Positions 8,478 through 15,808 are shown, numbered from the stretch's first letter. The stretch: 64,000 nucleotides of DNA from an uncultured Mediterraneibacter sp. (GCA_944377745.1 CALWFV010000001.1:62001-126000); one strand, 5' to 3'. The notes: a model not told the origin generated them from the sequence alone. Numbers and translations are program-made.

Positions 8478-8517
8478 AACGATCCCTCTTTCACTTCTCT
8501 ACTGATATCCTATGCTC

Positions 8518-8892
8518 TCATGATATGCTGATGACATGATAGCCGATTTTTTCCACCGCATTCTTCAGGACGTCGTCCCCTACCGTCCTGTCATACGCAA
8601 TCCTGGCGCTGCCCTTCGAGAGATTCACCTCAGCGCGCACCCCGTCGATCTGATTAAGCATCATCGCAACGTCATTCGCGCAGTGAGCGCAGTTCATTCC
8701 TGATATCTTCATTGTTTTTCTGCCGATCACGCGTCCTTCCAGTTTCTTCTTTGGTGCTTTTCCGCTGCCCGGACAGCTTCCGCCGGCAGGACAACCGATG
8801 CACTTCACGCCTTTTTTCTTTGCGTTTACTATATACGCGACAGCGCTTCCGATCAGGATCACGAGTACGATCACTGCAATAATATCTGCCAT
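8518..8892 (-). CDS. FeoB-associated Cys-rich membrane / HMA fusion protein (copy 1)
   Basis: A 124-residue paralogue of the neighbouring 8103-8477 product. An N-terminal membrane helix (DIIAVIVLVILIGSAVAYIV) is followed by CIGCPAGGSC, which gives two Cys pairs against one in copy 2, then a basic linker and an HMA domain with GMNCAHC. The equal length and shared layout point to a local duplication followed by divergence. It is separated by 77 nt from feoB. The different Cys pattern suggests the copies do not bind the same metal or partner. Confidence 0.8.
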   Translation of the reverse strand: MADIIAVIVLVILIGSAVAYIVNAKKKGVKCIGCPAGGSCPGSGKAPKKKLEGRVIGRKTMKISGMNCAHCANDVAMMLNQIDGVRAEVNLSKGSARIAYDRTVGDDVLKNAVEKIGYHVISIS

Positions 8893-8969
8893 CGAAACAT
8901 CACCTCTCTAACGTCAAGAGGTGGACAAAGTATTTTTCTCTGTCCACCGCTGACCATATAAAATATTTT

Positions 8970-10967
8970 CTATGCATGCAGGCTGTATTCTGCCGCGAAT
9001 TCCTGGTCGGATTTGCGTATTCTCCATACGATGATGGCCGCAAATACCAGGATTGCAATGAGTCCCGGAACAAAAGCCGTTCCAAGAGCCCCGGTCGTAG
9101 CGAGCGTTCCGATCTGATAAACAAGGAATGCCACTGTATAGCCGGTTGCAAGCTGGAGACAGATGCCTCCAAACAGCCATTTTCCACTCTTCATTTCAGA
9201 GTTCATAGCTCCAAGAGCCGCGAAGCACGGCGGTGTATAAAGATTGAACATCAGGTACGCAAGAGCCGCTGCTTTTGTAAGTCCCATGATCGTAGCCACT
9301 TCATTTCCGCTTCCCACCAGAGCCAGCTCATCTGTATCGATCAGGTTCGTGACACCGTAAACAACAGCCAGTGTACCGACAACGTTCTCTTTTGCAATAA
9401 AACCTGTCACCGCTGCCGCCGCAAGCTGCCATACGCCGAATCCAAGCGGGATGAACAGGATAGAGATCGGATGCGCGATACTTGCCAGGATGGAAGTACC
9501 CTCAGCACCTTCTGCCACAAGCTGGAACTGCCAGTTGAAGCTCTGCATGATCTGTACGACCGTGTTGCAGACAAGGATGATCGTTCCCGCTTTGATAATG
9601 TAAGCTTTACCGCGCTCAAGCATGGAGACGCACGCTCTCTTCAGGCTCGGGATCTTATACTCCGGAAGCTCTATGATGAAGAAAGATTTACGATATTTCT
9701 GACCTGTGATCCTCTTGACAAGAAGAGCACCAAGGAGTACCAGAAGAATACCAACAAGGTACATTGTAGCCGACACCCACCACGCGTCTGCAAAGAAAGC
9801 TCCGGCGAACAGCGCAATGACCGGGATCTTCGCTCCACACGGCATAAAAGGTGTGAGCATTGCAGTGGTCCTGCGCTCTCTCTCGTTACGGATCGTACGG
9901 GAAGCCATGACTCCGGGGATCGCGCAGCCGGTACCGATGACCATCGGGATAACGGATTTACCGGAAAGACCCACTCTCTTGAAGATCGGATCAAGCACGA
10001 CAGTTGCACGCGCCATGTATCCGCAGTCCTCCAGAAGAGCGATCAGGAAATACATTACCATTACCAGCGGAAGGAAACCGACAACCGCACCGACACCGCC
10101 GATGATACCGTCAACAAGGATCGCGTACAGGAGCGGGTTTGCATTTTCCATCAGTCCGCCTACCCAACCCTGGAACGTCTCGATCCATGCTACCAGCCAG
10201 TCGGCGATCCATGTTCCCAGTGTAGTCTGAGATATGTAGAATACAAGAAAGATCACGACTGCAAAGATCGGAATACCGATGATCTTGTGAGTGATGACAG
10301 CGTCGATCTTATCCTGTATATTTTTGTCTTTTGTAAAGACTTTTCTCTGCTCAACCTGTTTTACGATTCCGTTGACAAACTCGAAACGCTTTCTGTCCGC
10401 AGCCTCTACCGCACTTTTGTCGTGCAGATCGATATCTGCCTGTACATAAGGCGCCTTCTGACCTTTTCCTTTCAAGGACGCTGCTGCTTTGACAGCCTCT
10501 TTCAGGCCTTCATGTCCCGAAGAGGTGGATATGGTCTTGATCACCGGGCATCCAAGTTTCTCAGACAGAAGCGTTTCATTGATCTTCGTCTGCTTTTTAT
10601 CCGTGATATCACTCTTGTTCAGCGCCACCACAACCGGGACCCCAAGTTCCAGAAGCTGAGTGGTAAAGAACAGGCTTCGGCTTAAGTTTGTGGCATCCAC
10701 GATATTGATGATCGCGTCCGGATGCTCATTTTTTACATAGCTGCTCGTGATACTCTCCTCAGAAGTAAAAGGCGACATGGAATATGCACCCGGAAGGTCC
10801 ACTGCAACCAGTTCCTCCGCACCGTCATAATAAGCCTTTTTGATCAGACTTTCCTTTCGCTCTACCGTAACACCGGCCCAGTTTCCAACACGCTCGTTTC
10901 TTCCTGTCAGCGCATTGTACATGGTTGTTTTTCCACTGTTCGGATTCCCTGCAAAAGCAATTCTCAT
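8970..10967 (-). CDS. feoB: Ferrous iron transporter FeoB
   Basis: A 665-residue FeoB. The cytoplasmic G-domain occupies about 1-165, with G1 GNPNSGKT (7-14), G3 DLPG and G4 NKSD. A helical GDI-like region follows, then the membrane part with two Gate-type repeats, including CGYMARATVVLDP and MPCGAKIPVIALFAG. It imports Fe(II) across the inner membrane using nucleotide hydrolysis. The length is typical of the short Firmicutes form without a FeoA fusion. It lies after feoA in the operon, with an 88-nt gap that carries a second DtxR-like box. Confidence 0.97.
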   Translation of the reverse strand: MRIAFAGNPNSGKTTMYNALTGRNERVGNWAGVTVERKESLIKKAYYDGAEELVAVDLPGAYSMSPFTSEESITSSYVKNEHPDAIINIVDATNLSRSLFFTTQLLELGVPVVVALNKSDITDKKQTKINETLLSEKLGCPVIKTISTSSGHEGLKEAVKAAASLKGKGQKAPYVQADIDLHDKSAVEAADRKRFEFVNGIVKQVEQRKVFTKDKNIQDKIDAVITHKIIGIPIFAVVIFLVFYISQTTLGTWIADWLVAWIETFQGWVGGLMENANPLLYAILVDGIIGGVGAVVGFLPLVMVMYFLIALLEDCGYMARATVVLDPIFKRVGLSGKSVIPMVIGTGCAIPGVMASRTIRNERERRTTAMLTPFMPCGAKIPVIALFAGAFFADAWWVSATMYLVGILLVLLGALLVKRITGQKYRKSFFIIELPEYKIPSLKRACVSMLERGKAYIIKAGTIILVCNTVVQIMQSFNWQFQLVAEGAEGTSILASIAHPISILFIPLGFGVWQLAAAAVTGFIAKENVVGTLAVVYGVTNLIDTDELALVGSGNEVATIMGLTKAAALAYLMFNLYTPPCFAALGAMNSEMKSGKWLFGGICLQLATGYTVAFLVYQIGTLATTGALGTAFVPGLIAILVFAAIIVWRIRKSDQEFAAEYSLHA

Positions 10968-10992
10968 TTACAAATCTCCTCCTTTATCTGGA

Positions 10993-11006
10993 TTAGAATA
11001 AACTAA
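10993..11006 (-). promoter_or_regulatory. Candidate second DtxR-type box between feoA and feoB
   Basis: TTAG-N6-CTAA, the core spacing of the DtxR/IdeR consensus. It is weaker than the box at 11341-11362, and an internal promoter was not identified, so it may only fine-tune feoB. Confidence 0.35.
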
Positions 11007-11055
11007 CCCTATTGCAAAAAAATAGCAATCTTGATTACTATTTTTTCGTTTATTT

Positions 11056-11274
11056 TTATATTGAAATAGCTTTCGCTAAATCAGTATCGATATTGTATCT
11101 TCCATCCTTGATGGAGACCACGCAGCCGCCCCTCACACGTGAAACCACGGTGATCGGCTCCCCGCTGTAACATCCCAGGGAAAACAAGAACGCTTCCATT
11201 TCCTCATCATCTGTTACGATATCTTTTACAATATACTCTTCGCCTTCTCTGGCATCCATTAAAGTCATTTTCAC
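11056..11274 (-). CDS. feoA: FeoA-domain protein
   Basis: A 72-residue SH3-like FeoA protein, matching the usual 70-80 aa. It begins with MTLMDAREGEEYIVKDI and ends with GRYNIDTDLAKAISI, the family's typical closing strand. FeoA supports FeoB-dependent iron uptake. The reported start is GTG at 11272-11274 with AGAGG 5 nt before it; the ATG two codons later is equally possible. It is first in the feo operon. Confidence 0.88.
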   Translation of the reverse strand: MKMTLMDAREGEEYIVKDIVTDDEEMEAFLFSLGCYSGEPITVVSRVRGGCVVSIKDGRYNIDTDLAKAISI

Positions 11275-11340
11275 CCAATCCTCTCATTTTATATATCAGG
11301 GCAATTTCCTTTTATCCCACAGTTGTTTCACCATCTAACG

Positions 11341-11375
11341 AATGTAAGTTTAAACTAACATTTTCCATTTGTCAA
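11341..11375 (-). promoter_or_regulatory. feo promoter with overlapping DtxR-family operator
   Basis: On the minus strand TTGACA (11370-11375), 17 nt, TAAACT (11347-11352). A 22-bp near-perfect palindrome, half-sites AATGTAAGTTT / AAACTAACATT (11341-11362), covers the -10 element. This layout is classical for a metal-activated repressor, and the divergent DtxR-like gene is the natural candidate. A Fur site is less likely from the sequence. Confidence 0.7.
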
Positions 11376-11407
11376 TCCTTTTTTTGATAATTTTTATCTT
11401 TATGATA

Positions 11408-11609
11408 ACAGTTCAGCCGTGCGTCAGGATAAAAGAGGACTTGCACGGAAGCTGGCTTACAAGGGCAAGCCCTCTTTTATCCTGACATAGGGCGGACGCC
11501 CTCAGCGATGCATTGAGCAGTTGGCGAGATTTTTTCGAGCCTAGTGCGAAAGTACACAGAGGGGGAGGAGCTGCAGAGCGGCGGATTCGAGCTGCATGGC
11601 TAAACTGTC
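11408..11609. repeat. Structured ~200-nt spacer element between feoA and the DtxR gene
   Basis: Outer arms CAGTTCAGCCGTGC (11408-11421) and GCATGGCTAAACTG (11596-11609) pair at 12-13 of 14 positions. Inside, a 21-nt inverted repeat (11423-11443 with 11466-11486, 20/21) forms a long stem around a 22-nt loop. The right half contains a 42-nt block (11512-11553) found again at 63302-63343, and the element is followed by CTCTTTTTTTC. No ORF is seen in it. This accounts for most of the 452-nt gene-free stretch; it may be a non-coding RNA or a non-autonomous repeat. Confidence 0.6.
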
Positions 11610-11645
11610 ACTCTTTTTTTCAGGATGTGGTTATAGAAAATTTAT

Positions 11646-11674
11646 TTGATGATCATATTTAATTATGCTATACT
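11646..11674 (+). promoter_or_regulatory. Promoter of the DtxR-type regulator gene
   Basis: TTGATG (11646-11651), 17 nt, TATACT (11669-11674), 52 nt before the ATG. Confidence 0.65.
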
Positions 11675-11726
11675 AGGTAGAAATAAGCGCAGCAAAATAT
11701 ATCAATACGATTGAGGTGAGCATCCA

Positions 11727-12107
11727 ATGCATGTAAATGAATCTTCTGAAAATTATCTGGAAACGATCCTCATGCTGAGTCAGACTCTTCCTGTTGTCCG
11801 TTCCGTCGATATCGCAACGGAACTGAACTTCAAGAAGTCGAGCGTCAGCGTGGCGATGAAAAAATTAAGAGAAAGCAACCATATTGTCGTATCACCGGAA
11901 GGTTATATCACGCTGACCGAATCAGGAAAAAAGATCGCGGACTGTATTTATGAAAGGCATACCCTTCTCTCTTCCTGGCTGGAGCAGCTGGGGGTCGATC
12001 CCCAGGTCGCGGTTGATGACGCCTGCCGCATTGAGCATGTAATCAGCTCAGAAAGTTTTGAAGCGATCAAAAAACATATCAGCGAGAAAACGGATGCAGA
12101 AATCTGA
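11727..12107 (+). CDS. DtxR/MntR-family metal-dependent regulator
   Basis: A 126-residue regulator with the winged HTH of the DtxR family (ENYLETILMLSQTLPVVRSVDIATELNFKKSSVSVAMKKLRE) and the dimerisation and metal-binding helices (SWLEQLGVDPQVAVDDACRIEHVISSESFEAI). There is no SH3-like third domain, as in MntR. ACRIEHVIS keeps the Cys/Glu/His trio used by the family for metal. GAGGTGAG lies 7 nt before the ATG. It is divergent from feoAB, whose promoter carries a matching palindrome, so it most likely controls iron or manganese uptake together with Fur. Confidence 0.88.
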   Translation: MHVNESSENYLETILMLSQTLPVVRSVDIATELNFKKSSVSVAMKKLRESNHIVVSPEGYITLTESGKKIADCIYERHTLLSSWLEQLGVDPQVAVDDACRIEHVISSESFEAIKKHISEKTDAEI

Positions 12108-12120
12108 TCTGCATCCGTTT
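12087..12120 (+). terminator. Terminator overlapping the DtxR stop codon
   Basis: AAAACGGATGCAGA / TCTGCATCCGTTT stem with the TGA stop inside the loop, followed by CTTTATC. It also faces the convergent ldh gene. Confidence 0.75.
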
Positions 12121-12152
12121 CTTTATCATTTTGTAATTCACTTTTCTGTTTC

Positions 12153-13097
12153 TTATTTTTCAATCTGTCCGAGAACTTTCTTCAGTTCTTCCGCTGAGTT
12201 CTTCAGTTTTTCCACCTCGTCTTCACTGAAATCAATTTCCAGAATCTGCTCCGCGCCTTTGCCCCCGACAATGGAAGGAATGCTCAGGCACAGTCCCTCA
12301 AGCCCGTATTCTCCGTTCAGGGACACAGATACCGGCATCACAGTATGGCTGTCCCTTACGATCGCCTCCGCAATCCTTGCCGCCGCCATTCCTATCCCGT
12401 AGTACGTAGCGGCTTTTCTCTCGATGATCTCATACGCGCTGTCTCTCACCGCGTGATAGATCTCATCCATCTCTTTTTCAAAGTCACTGTACCCTTTCAT
12501 CTTCGCAAACTCTTTCAGCCCGATCCCGTAAATATTAGCGCAGCTCCATACCGCAAGCTCACTGTCTCCGTGTTCTCCTGCGATAAAGGCATGCACGTTC
12601 CTGCTGTCCACATCCAGCTTTTCGCTGATCAGATATTTCAATCTGGCCGTATCAAGGACAGTTCCTGAACCGATCACCCTCTCCTTGGGGAATCCAGATT
12701 CTTCAAGTGCAACCTGAGTCAGAATATCCACCGGATTTGAAACGATCAGGAGAATCCCTTCACAGCTCACACGTTTGATCTCCCCGATAATGGATCTCAT
12801 GATCCTGGAATTTTTCTGGACCAGATCCAGTCTCGTCTCTCCAGGTTTCTGATTTGCTCCCGCAGTGATGATCACCACTGCCGCGTCTGCAATATCTTCG
12901 TATGTTCCCGCTGAAATCTCCATGGCGTGTGCGAACGGAAGCCCGTGACTGATATCCATCGCCTCTCCCTCCGCCTTCGCCTGGTTCGCATCCAGCAGCA
13001 CCATCTCTGAAAAAGTCCCCTTCTGCATCAGCGTATATGCGATCGTCGATCCTACAAAACCGCATCCGATCACCGCCACTTTCTGTATATTTACCAT
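12153..13097 (-). CDS. ldh: L-lactate dehydrogenase
   Basis: A 314-residue NAD-dependent LDH that interconverts pyruvate and lactate. Rossmann motif GCGFVGSTIA (about 11-20), substrate loop AGANQKPGETRLDLV with the catalytic Arg, SNPVDILT, GTVLDTARLK, and the proton-relay His in GEHGDSELAVWS are all present. Gln in AGANQK, where malate dehydrogenases carry Arg, supports lactate over malate. The gene stands alone, with its own promoter and a 25-bp palindrome upstream. Confidence 0.95.
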   Translation of the reverse strand: MVNIQKVAVIGCGFVGSTIAYTLMQKGTFSEMVLLDANQAKAEGEAMDISHGLPFAHAMEISAGTYEDIADAAVVIITAGANQKPGETRLDLVQKNSRIMRSIIGEIKRVSCEGILLIVSNPVDILTQVALEESGFPKERVIGSGTVLDTARLKYLISEKLDVDSRNVHAFIAGEHGDSELAVWSCANIYGIGLKEFAKMKGYSDFEKEMDEIYHAVRDSAYEIIERKAATYYGIGMAAARIAEAIVRDSHTVMPVSVSLNGEYGLEGLCLSIPSIVGGKGAEQILEIDFSEDEVEKLKNSAEELKKVLGQIEK

Positions 13098-13184
13098 TGT
13101 ATTTTCCTCCTTTACATTTCCATTCTTACATTTTGCTATGCCTATAATCTGCGCAGGCTGACAACTTAAATATAACCCGCTTTT

Positions 13185-13209
13185 AATTCCTGGTATTTTA
13201 CTAGGAATT
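13185..13209 (-). promoter_or_regulatory. 25-bp palindromic operator upstream of ldh
   Basis: Arms AATTCCTgGTA and TACtAGGAATT flank a TTT centre (13185-13209). It lies downstream of a likely promoter and about 90 nt before the ldh ATG. The binding protein is not known; it does not match the Rex site I know (TTGTGAA-N4-TTCACAA). Confidence 0.55.
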
Positions 13210-13219
13210 ATTCACATCT

Positions 13220-13247
13220 TCATTATAGTATAATTTCCCGGAAATGC
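13220..13247 (-). promoter_or_regulatory. Probable ldh promoter
   Basis: On the minus strand TTGCAT, 16 nt, TATAAT, in the A+T-rich stretch just outside the repeat cluster. Confidence 0.5.
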
Positions 13248-13300
13248 AAGAGGTTTTCAGGTATTTTTTTCCAAACACAGCGCTTTTGGATCTGAGAGGG

Positions 13301-13513
13301 TGACTGTCGGGGTTGGAATATGGGTCCGAGACCAGCGGACATGGTTGTTGAAAAACGTATTCGCGGGCATGGAGGGGACGGCCCAGGTTCCGTTCCGGAG
13401 TCCCTACTATTTTCGGATTCCTCCAAAGTCACCTGCACCATCCCCTCCACGCCCGCAAAAGTCGTTCGAAACTGTTGTCCGCTGGTTTCTGCTGTATTCA
13501 ATCCGCCAGTCAT
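13301..13513. repeat. 213-bp imperfect inverted repeat (element A)
   Basis: Arms of roughly 80 nt (13301-13380 and 13436-13513) are complementary over most of their length. The best segments are ACCAGCGGACA with TGTCCGCTGGT and CGGGC-TGGAGGGGA with TCCCCTCCA-GCCCG; the outer part pairs TGACTG with CAGTCA. A smaller stem (GGAGTCC / GGATTCC) caps the structure. No convincing ORF is present. It resembles a MITE or a long structured RNA; no flanking target-site duplication could be identified by eye. Confidence 0.65.
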
Positions 13514-13534
13514 CTGCGCAGGTCCGGGAGAGGC

Positions 13535-13592
13535 GCGCCCGGAGGGCGCTGCTCCCTGGGAAAAGAAAGCTGGAGTGTAAAATTGTGCACGA
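13535..13592 (+). repeat. Dispersed repeat unit B, copy 1
   Basis: Shares GCGCTGCTCCCTGGGA and GGAGTG-AAAATTGTG, in the same order, with two tandem copies at 59575-59716 in the opposite orientation. The spacing between the two blocks varies slightly. It lies between elements A and C in the ldh-rhaD spacer. Confidence 0.65.
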
Positions 13593-13685
13593 AAACAGGA
13601 GCGCTATTGACTAAGCATGAACATCATTGCTGTGTCAGTCACTAACGCTCCCCTTTTGTACATCTTTCTCCGCGGGATGAGGCCA

Positions 13686-13815
13686 GCCGGAGGTATATAC
13701 TGCTCGAAGGCTGTAGAACAACGCCGGTACTTGGAGCGCGTATTTTGCGCTCCTACGTATCCGCTGCGTTGTTCTCCCAGCGCGAGCGTGCCTGAGGGCA
13801 GTATATACCTCCGGC
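13686..13815 (-). ncRNA. Candidate structured RNA element C, copy 1 (3' of rhaD)
   Basis: Read on the minus strand, the element is enclosed by a perfect 18-bp stem GCCGGAGGTATATACTGC / GCAGTATATACCTCCGGC. Inside lie AGAACAACGC / GCGTTGTTCT (10 bp), CGG-A-TAC / GTACCG with a bulged A, and an apical GGAGCGC / GCGCTCC hairpin with a 7-nt loop. It begins 21 nt after the rhaD stop. A homologous element lies 26 nt after the dnaJ stop at 59753-59896, with several paired substitutions, so the fold rather than the sequence is conserved. The orientation is inferred from both host genes being on the minus strand. I do not recognise it as a known Rfam class. Confidence 0.6.
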
Positions 13816-13836
13816 GGACACTCCTCCCCTCTCCCT

Positions 13837-14664
13837 CTATTTCTCGTACAGGAATCGCTCCGGCAGCGAGATATTAAATCCTTTCTCAAGCTTTCTGAAG
13901 TCATCCGGATTGATGGTCTGTCTCTTCTGCGGGACCATTGACAGAACCTTGATCAGGATCTCCGCGGATTTTTCAATGGTATGCATCAGTCCAAATGTAA
14001 GGTCAAAGGTCTCTCCGGAACAGAACATTCCATGATGAGCCCAGATGACAGCATTATATTTTTCCATCAGTTTGCTTGTCTCCACCGCGATCTCACGTCC
14101 GCCCGGAACCATCCAGCCGATCACGCCGACGCCTTCCGGAAATACTACCGGGCACTCTGTCGCCATCTCCCACAGTTCTCTTGTAAACACTTCGTCAGTC
14201 AGCGGGAGTACAAATGTAAGCGCGATCGTATTCGTAGTATGAGCATGATAGATCACTCTGTGTTTTCCATTTGTAAGTTTCTTCTTCACCTCATGATTCA
14301 TCAGATGGGTCGGAAGCTCGCTTGTCGGATTTCCCCCTTCAACAAGCCCCCAGCGGATACGGTAGTTCTTCCCCTGCTCATCAACCTCGATGATCGCCAG
14401 ACACGCCTCCGGATCCACTGCGATATTTCTGAAATACTTTCCTGTACCTGTCACAAGGAAAAACTCACCTGCCAGTCCCGGTACATCCGTGCCGATCGGC
14501 TGCCAGGGCGTATCCTGATATAAACGGGCGCGGATCGCGTCAACCTCACCCTTTTTCAGTCTGTAAGAAAGGTTTCCTCCGTTCCTCTCATGCCACCCCT
14601 GTTTGTAACCGTCATCTGCCATTTTTATAAAATCCTGAACAAATTTTGAATCTAATACTTTCAT
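13837..14664 (-). CDS. rhaD: Rhamnulose-1-phosphate aldolase
   Basis: A 275-residue class II aldolase that cleaves L-rhamnulose-1-phosphate to dihydroxyacetone phosphate and L-lactaldehyde. The start is the ATG at 14662-14664 (MKVLDSKFVQD) because GGAGG lies 9 nt before it; this gives the length of E. coli RhaD. Zn ligands fit H140, H142 and H211 (YHAHTTN, AHHGMF), and E116 (TSELPTH) and E170 (MATEC) sit at the positions of the E. coli catalytic Glu residues. GNLSYRL and GTGKYFRN bind phosphate. No rhaA or rhaB is next to it, which is unusual; the GH106-like enzyme at 42867-45470 could supply rhamnose. Confidence 0.93.
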   Translation of the reverse strand: MKVLDSKFVQDFIKMADDGYKQGWHERNGGNLSYRLKKGEVDAIRARLYQDTPWQPIGTDVPGLAGEFFLVTGTGKYFRNIAVDPEACLAIIEVDEQGKNYRIRWGLVEGGNPTSELPTHLMNHEVKKKLTNGKHRVIYHAHTTNTIALTFVLPLTDEVFTRELWEMATECPVVFPEGVGVIGWMVPGGREIAVETSKLMEKYNAVIWAHHGMFCSGETFDLTFGLMHTIEKSAEILIKVLSMVPQKRQTINPDDFRKLEKGFNISLPERFLYEK

Positions 14665-14704
14665 CTTTACTACCTCCAACTCAAATAAATCCAAACCTCA
14701 TCCG

Positions 14705-14795
14705 CCACATTATTTTGTTGTTTTATGTGGTTTTTGACAGATTTTCATGTGGTTTTCTGTTGCTTTCATTCTATCATACTTCTCGCTATTTGCAA
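14705..14795 (-). promoter_or_regulatory. rhaD promoter and repeated CCACAT/ATGTGG sites
   Basis: On the minus strand TTGCAA (14790-14795), 16 nt, TAGAAT (14768-14773). Downstream lie ATGTGG at 14747-14752 and 14725-14730, 22 nt apart, and the inverse CCACAT at 14705-14710. Two helical turns of spacing downstream of the start fit a repressor operator. Confidence 0.5.
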
Positions 14796-14877
14796 TAGGT
14801 TTTTGAGATTTTGTAAAGTTTTAACATAATCTTCTCATAAATCCCGAAAATTCCGTCAGTATTTTCAGATTATGACA

Positions 14878-14906
14878 TTGATTTTCATATTCCATAGCAC
14901 TATATT
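14878..14906 (+). promoter_or_regulatory. Ferritin promoter
   Basis: TTGATT (14878-14883), 17 nt, TATATT (14901-14906), 34 nt before the ATG. The rest of the 276-nt rhaD-ferritin spacer is A+T-rich and otherwise featureless. Confidence 0.6.
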
Positions 14907-14940
14907 TATATATGAAAACAGATGAAAGGGGATTTTGAAT

Positions 14941-15453
14941 ATGCTTAATGAAAAAGTAGCTGAACTCTTAAACACTCAGATTAATAAGGAATTTTATTCC
15001 GCTTATCTGTATCTCTCTTATTCCAACTATTTTTCAGAAGAAGGGCTGGATGGATTTGCAAACTGGTATCAGATCCAGGCGCAGGAAGAACGGGATCACG
15101 CAATGCTTTTTGTCCAGTATATGCAGAACAATGACGCAAAGATCACATTTGACGCCATCGACAAACCCGCATCAGACTTCCAGGATCATATGGAAGTGCT
15201 GAAGGCCGGACTTGATCATGAACGCTATGTAACAGGACTGATCAACAATATTTATTCCGCCGCATACGATGTAAAAGATTTCCGCACAATGCAGTTTCTT
15301 GACTGGTTTGTAAAAGAACAGGGCGAAGAAGAGACAAACGCTTCTGATCTGATCAAGAAAATGGAACTTTTTGGTTCTGATCCAAAGAGTCTGTATCTTC
15401 TTGATCAGGAAATGGCTGCACGCACTTACACAGCACCCTCCCTCGTACTGTAA
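14941..15453 (+). CDS. ftnA: Ferritin (FtnA type)
   Basis: A 170-residue non-haem ferritin that oxidises Fe(II) and stores iron in a 24-mer shell. The ATG at 14941 follows AAAGGGGA; a TTG two codons earlier is less likely. INKEFYSAYLYLSYSNYFSEEGLDGFANW is the first helix with the ferroxidase Glu, QAQEERDHAMLF carries the next Glu and His, and FVKEQGEEETNASDLIKKM the last ligands. It complements the feo uptake locus 4 kb away. Confidence 0.95.
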   Translation: MLNEKVAELLNTQINKEFYSAYLYLSYSNYFSEEGLDGFANWYQIQAQEERDHAMLFVQYMQNNDAKITFDAIDKPASDFQDHMEVLKAGLDHERYVTGLINNIYSAAYDVKDFRTMQFLDWFVKEQGEEETNASDLIKKMELFGSDPKSLYLLDQEMAARTYTAPSLVL

Positions 15454-15480
15454 ATCAGACCTTTCATGAAATCTGACCCC

Positions 15481-15520
15481 GGCGCTTTGCATGCAATTAT
15501 ATATGCAGAGCGCCGACTTT
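15481..15520 (+). terminator. Ferritin terminator
   Basis: GGCGCT-TGCAT / ATGCA-AGCGCC stem (15481-15514), then GACTTTTG. Confidence 0.75.
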
Positions 15521-15596
15521 TGAGAAAGACTATTTTTCGCCTTTTTCTTTTGTTAAAAAATATAATTTCAGTCTTTTCTTTTAGCAGGATTTCTGA

Positions 15597-15602
15597 TATA
15601 AT
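15597..15602 (+). promoter_or_regulatory. Probable -10 element of the tRNA-Ser gene
   Basis: TATAAT 52 nt before the tRNA, with only a weak -35 (TTTTCT). A short palindrome ACTGT-N6-ACAGT (15630-15645) lies between promoter and tRNA. Confidence 0.4.
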
Positions 15603-15654
15603 TAATGTGCTGTAAATTTTCAGTTCGTATACTGTCTATATACAGTTTATTTAT

Positions 15655-15740
15655 GGAGACGTATCGAAGTGGTCATAACGGGGCGCACTCGAAATGCGTT
15701 TGCCCTCCGGGGCACGAGGGTTCGAATCCCTCCGTCTCCG
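15655..15740 (+). tRNA. tRNA-Ser (anticodon CGA)
   Basis: An 86-nt class II tRNA. Acceptor GGAGACG / CGTCTCC, D-arm with GTGGTCATAAC, anticodon stem GCGCA / TGCGT with loop CTCGAAA (anticodon CGA), long variable arm TGCCC-TCCG-GGGCA, T-arm GAGGG-TTCGAAT-CCCTC, discriminator G. The 3' CCA is not encoded. It reads UCG codons. Confidence 0.95.
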
Positions 15741-15754
15741 TTTATCAAAAAAGG

Positions 15755-15795
15755 AAACTCTATGTAAATGAGCAGCCATTTGCATAGAGTTTTTT
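15755..15795 (+). terminator. tRNA-Ser terminator
   Basis: AACTCTATG-AAATG / CATTT-CATAGAGTT stem followed by TTTTTTC. Confidence 0.8.
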
Positions 15796-15808
15796 CTTCA
15801 ATAAATTC

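Noticed and set aside
8976..10685. 569-codon plus-strand ORF opposite feoB
   Set aside because: It is the antisense of the well-supported feoB gene, lacks a ribosome site and has a Cys/His/Arg/Ser-rich composition unlike a real protein.
13223..13614. ORFs of about 85-105 codons inside the ldh-rhaD spacer
   Set aside because: They run through inverted repeats on both strands, have no ribosome site and match no domain; they follow from the repeat composition.
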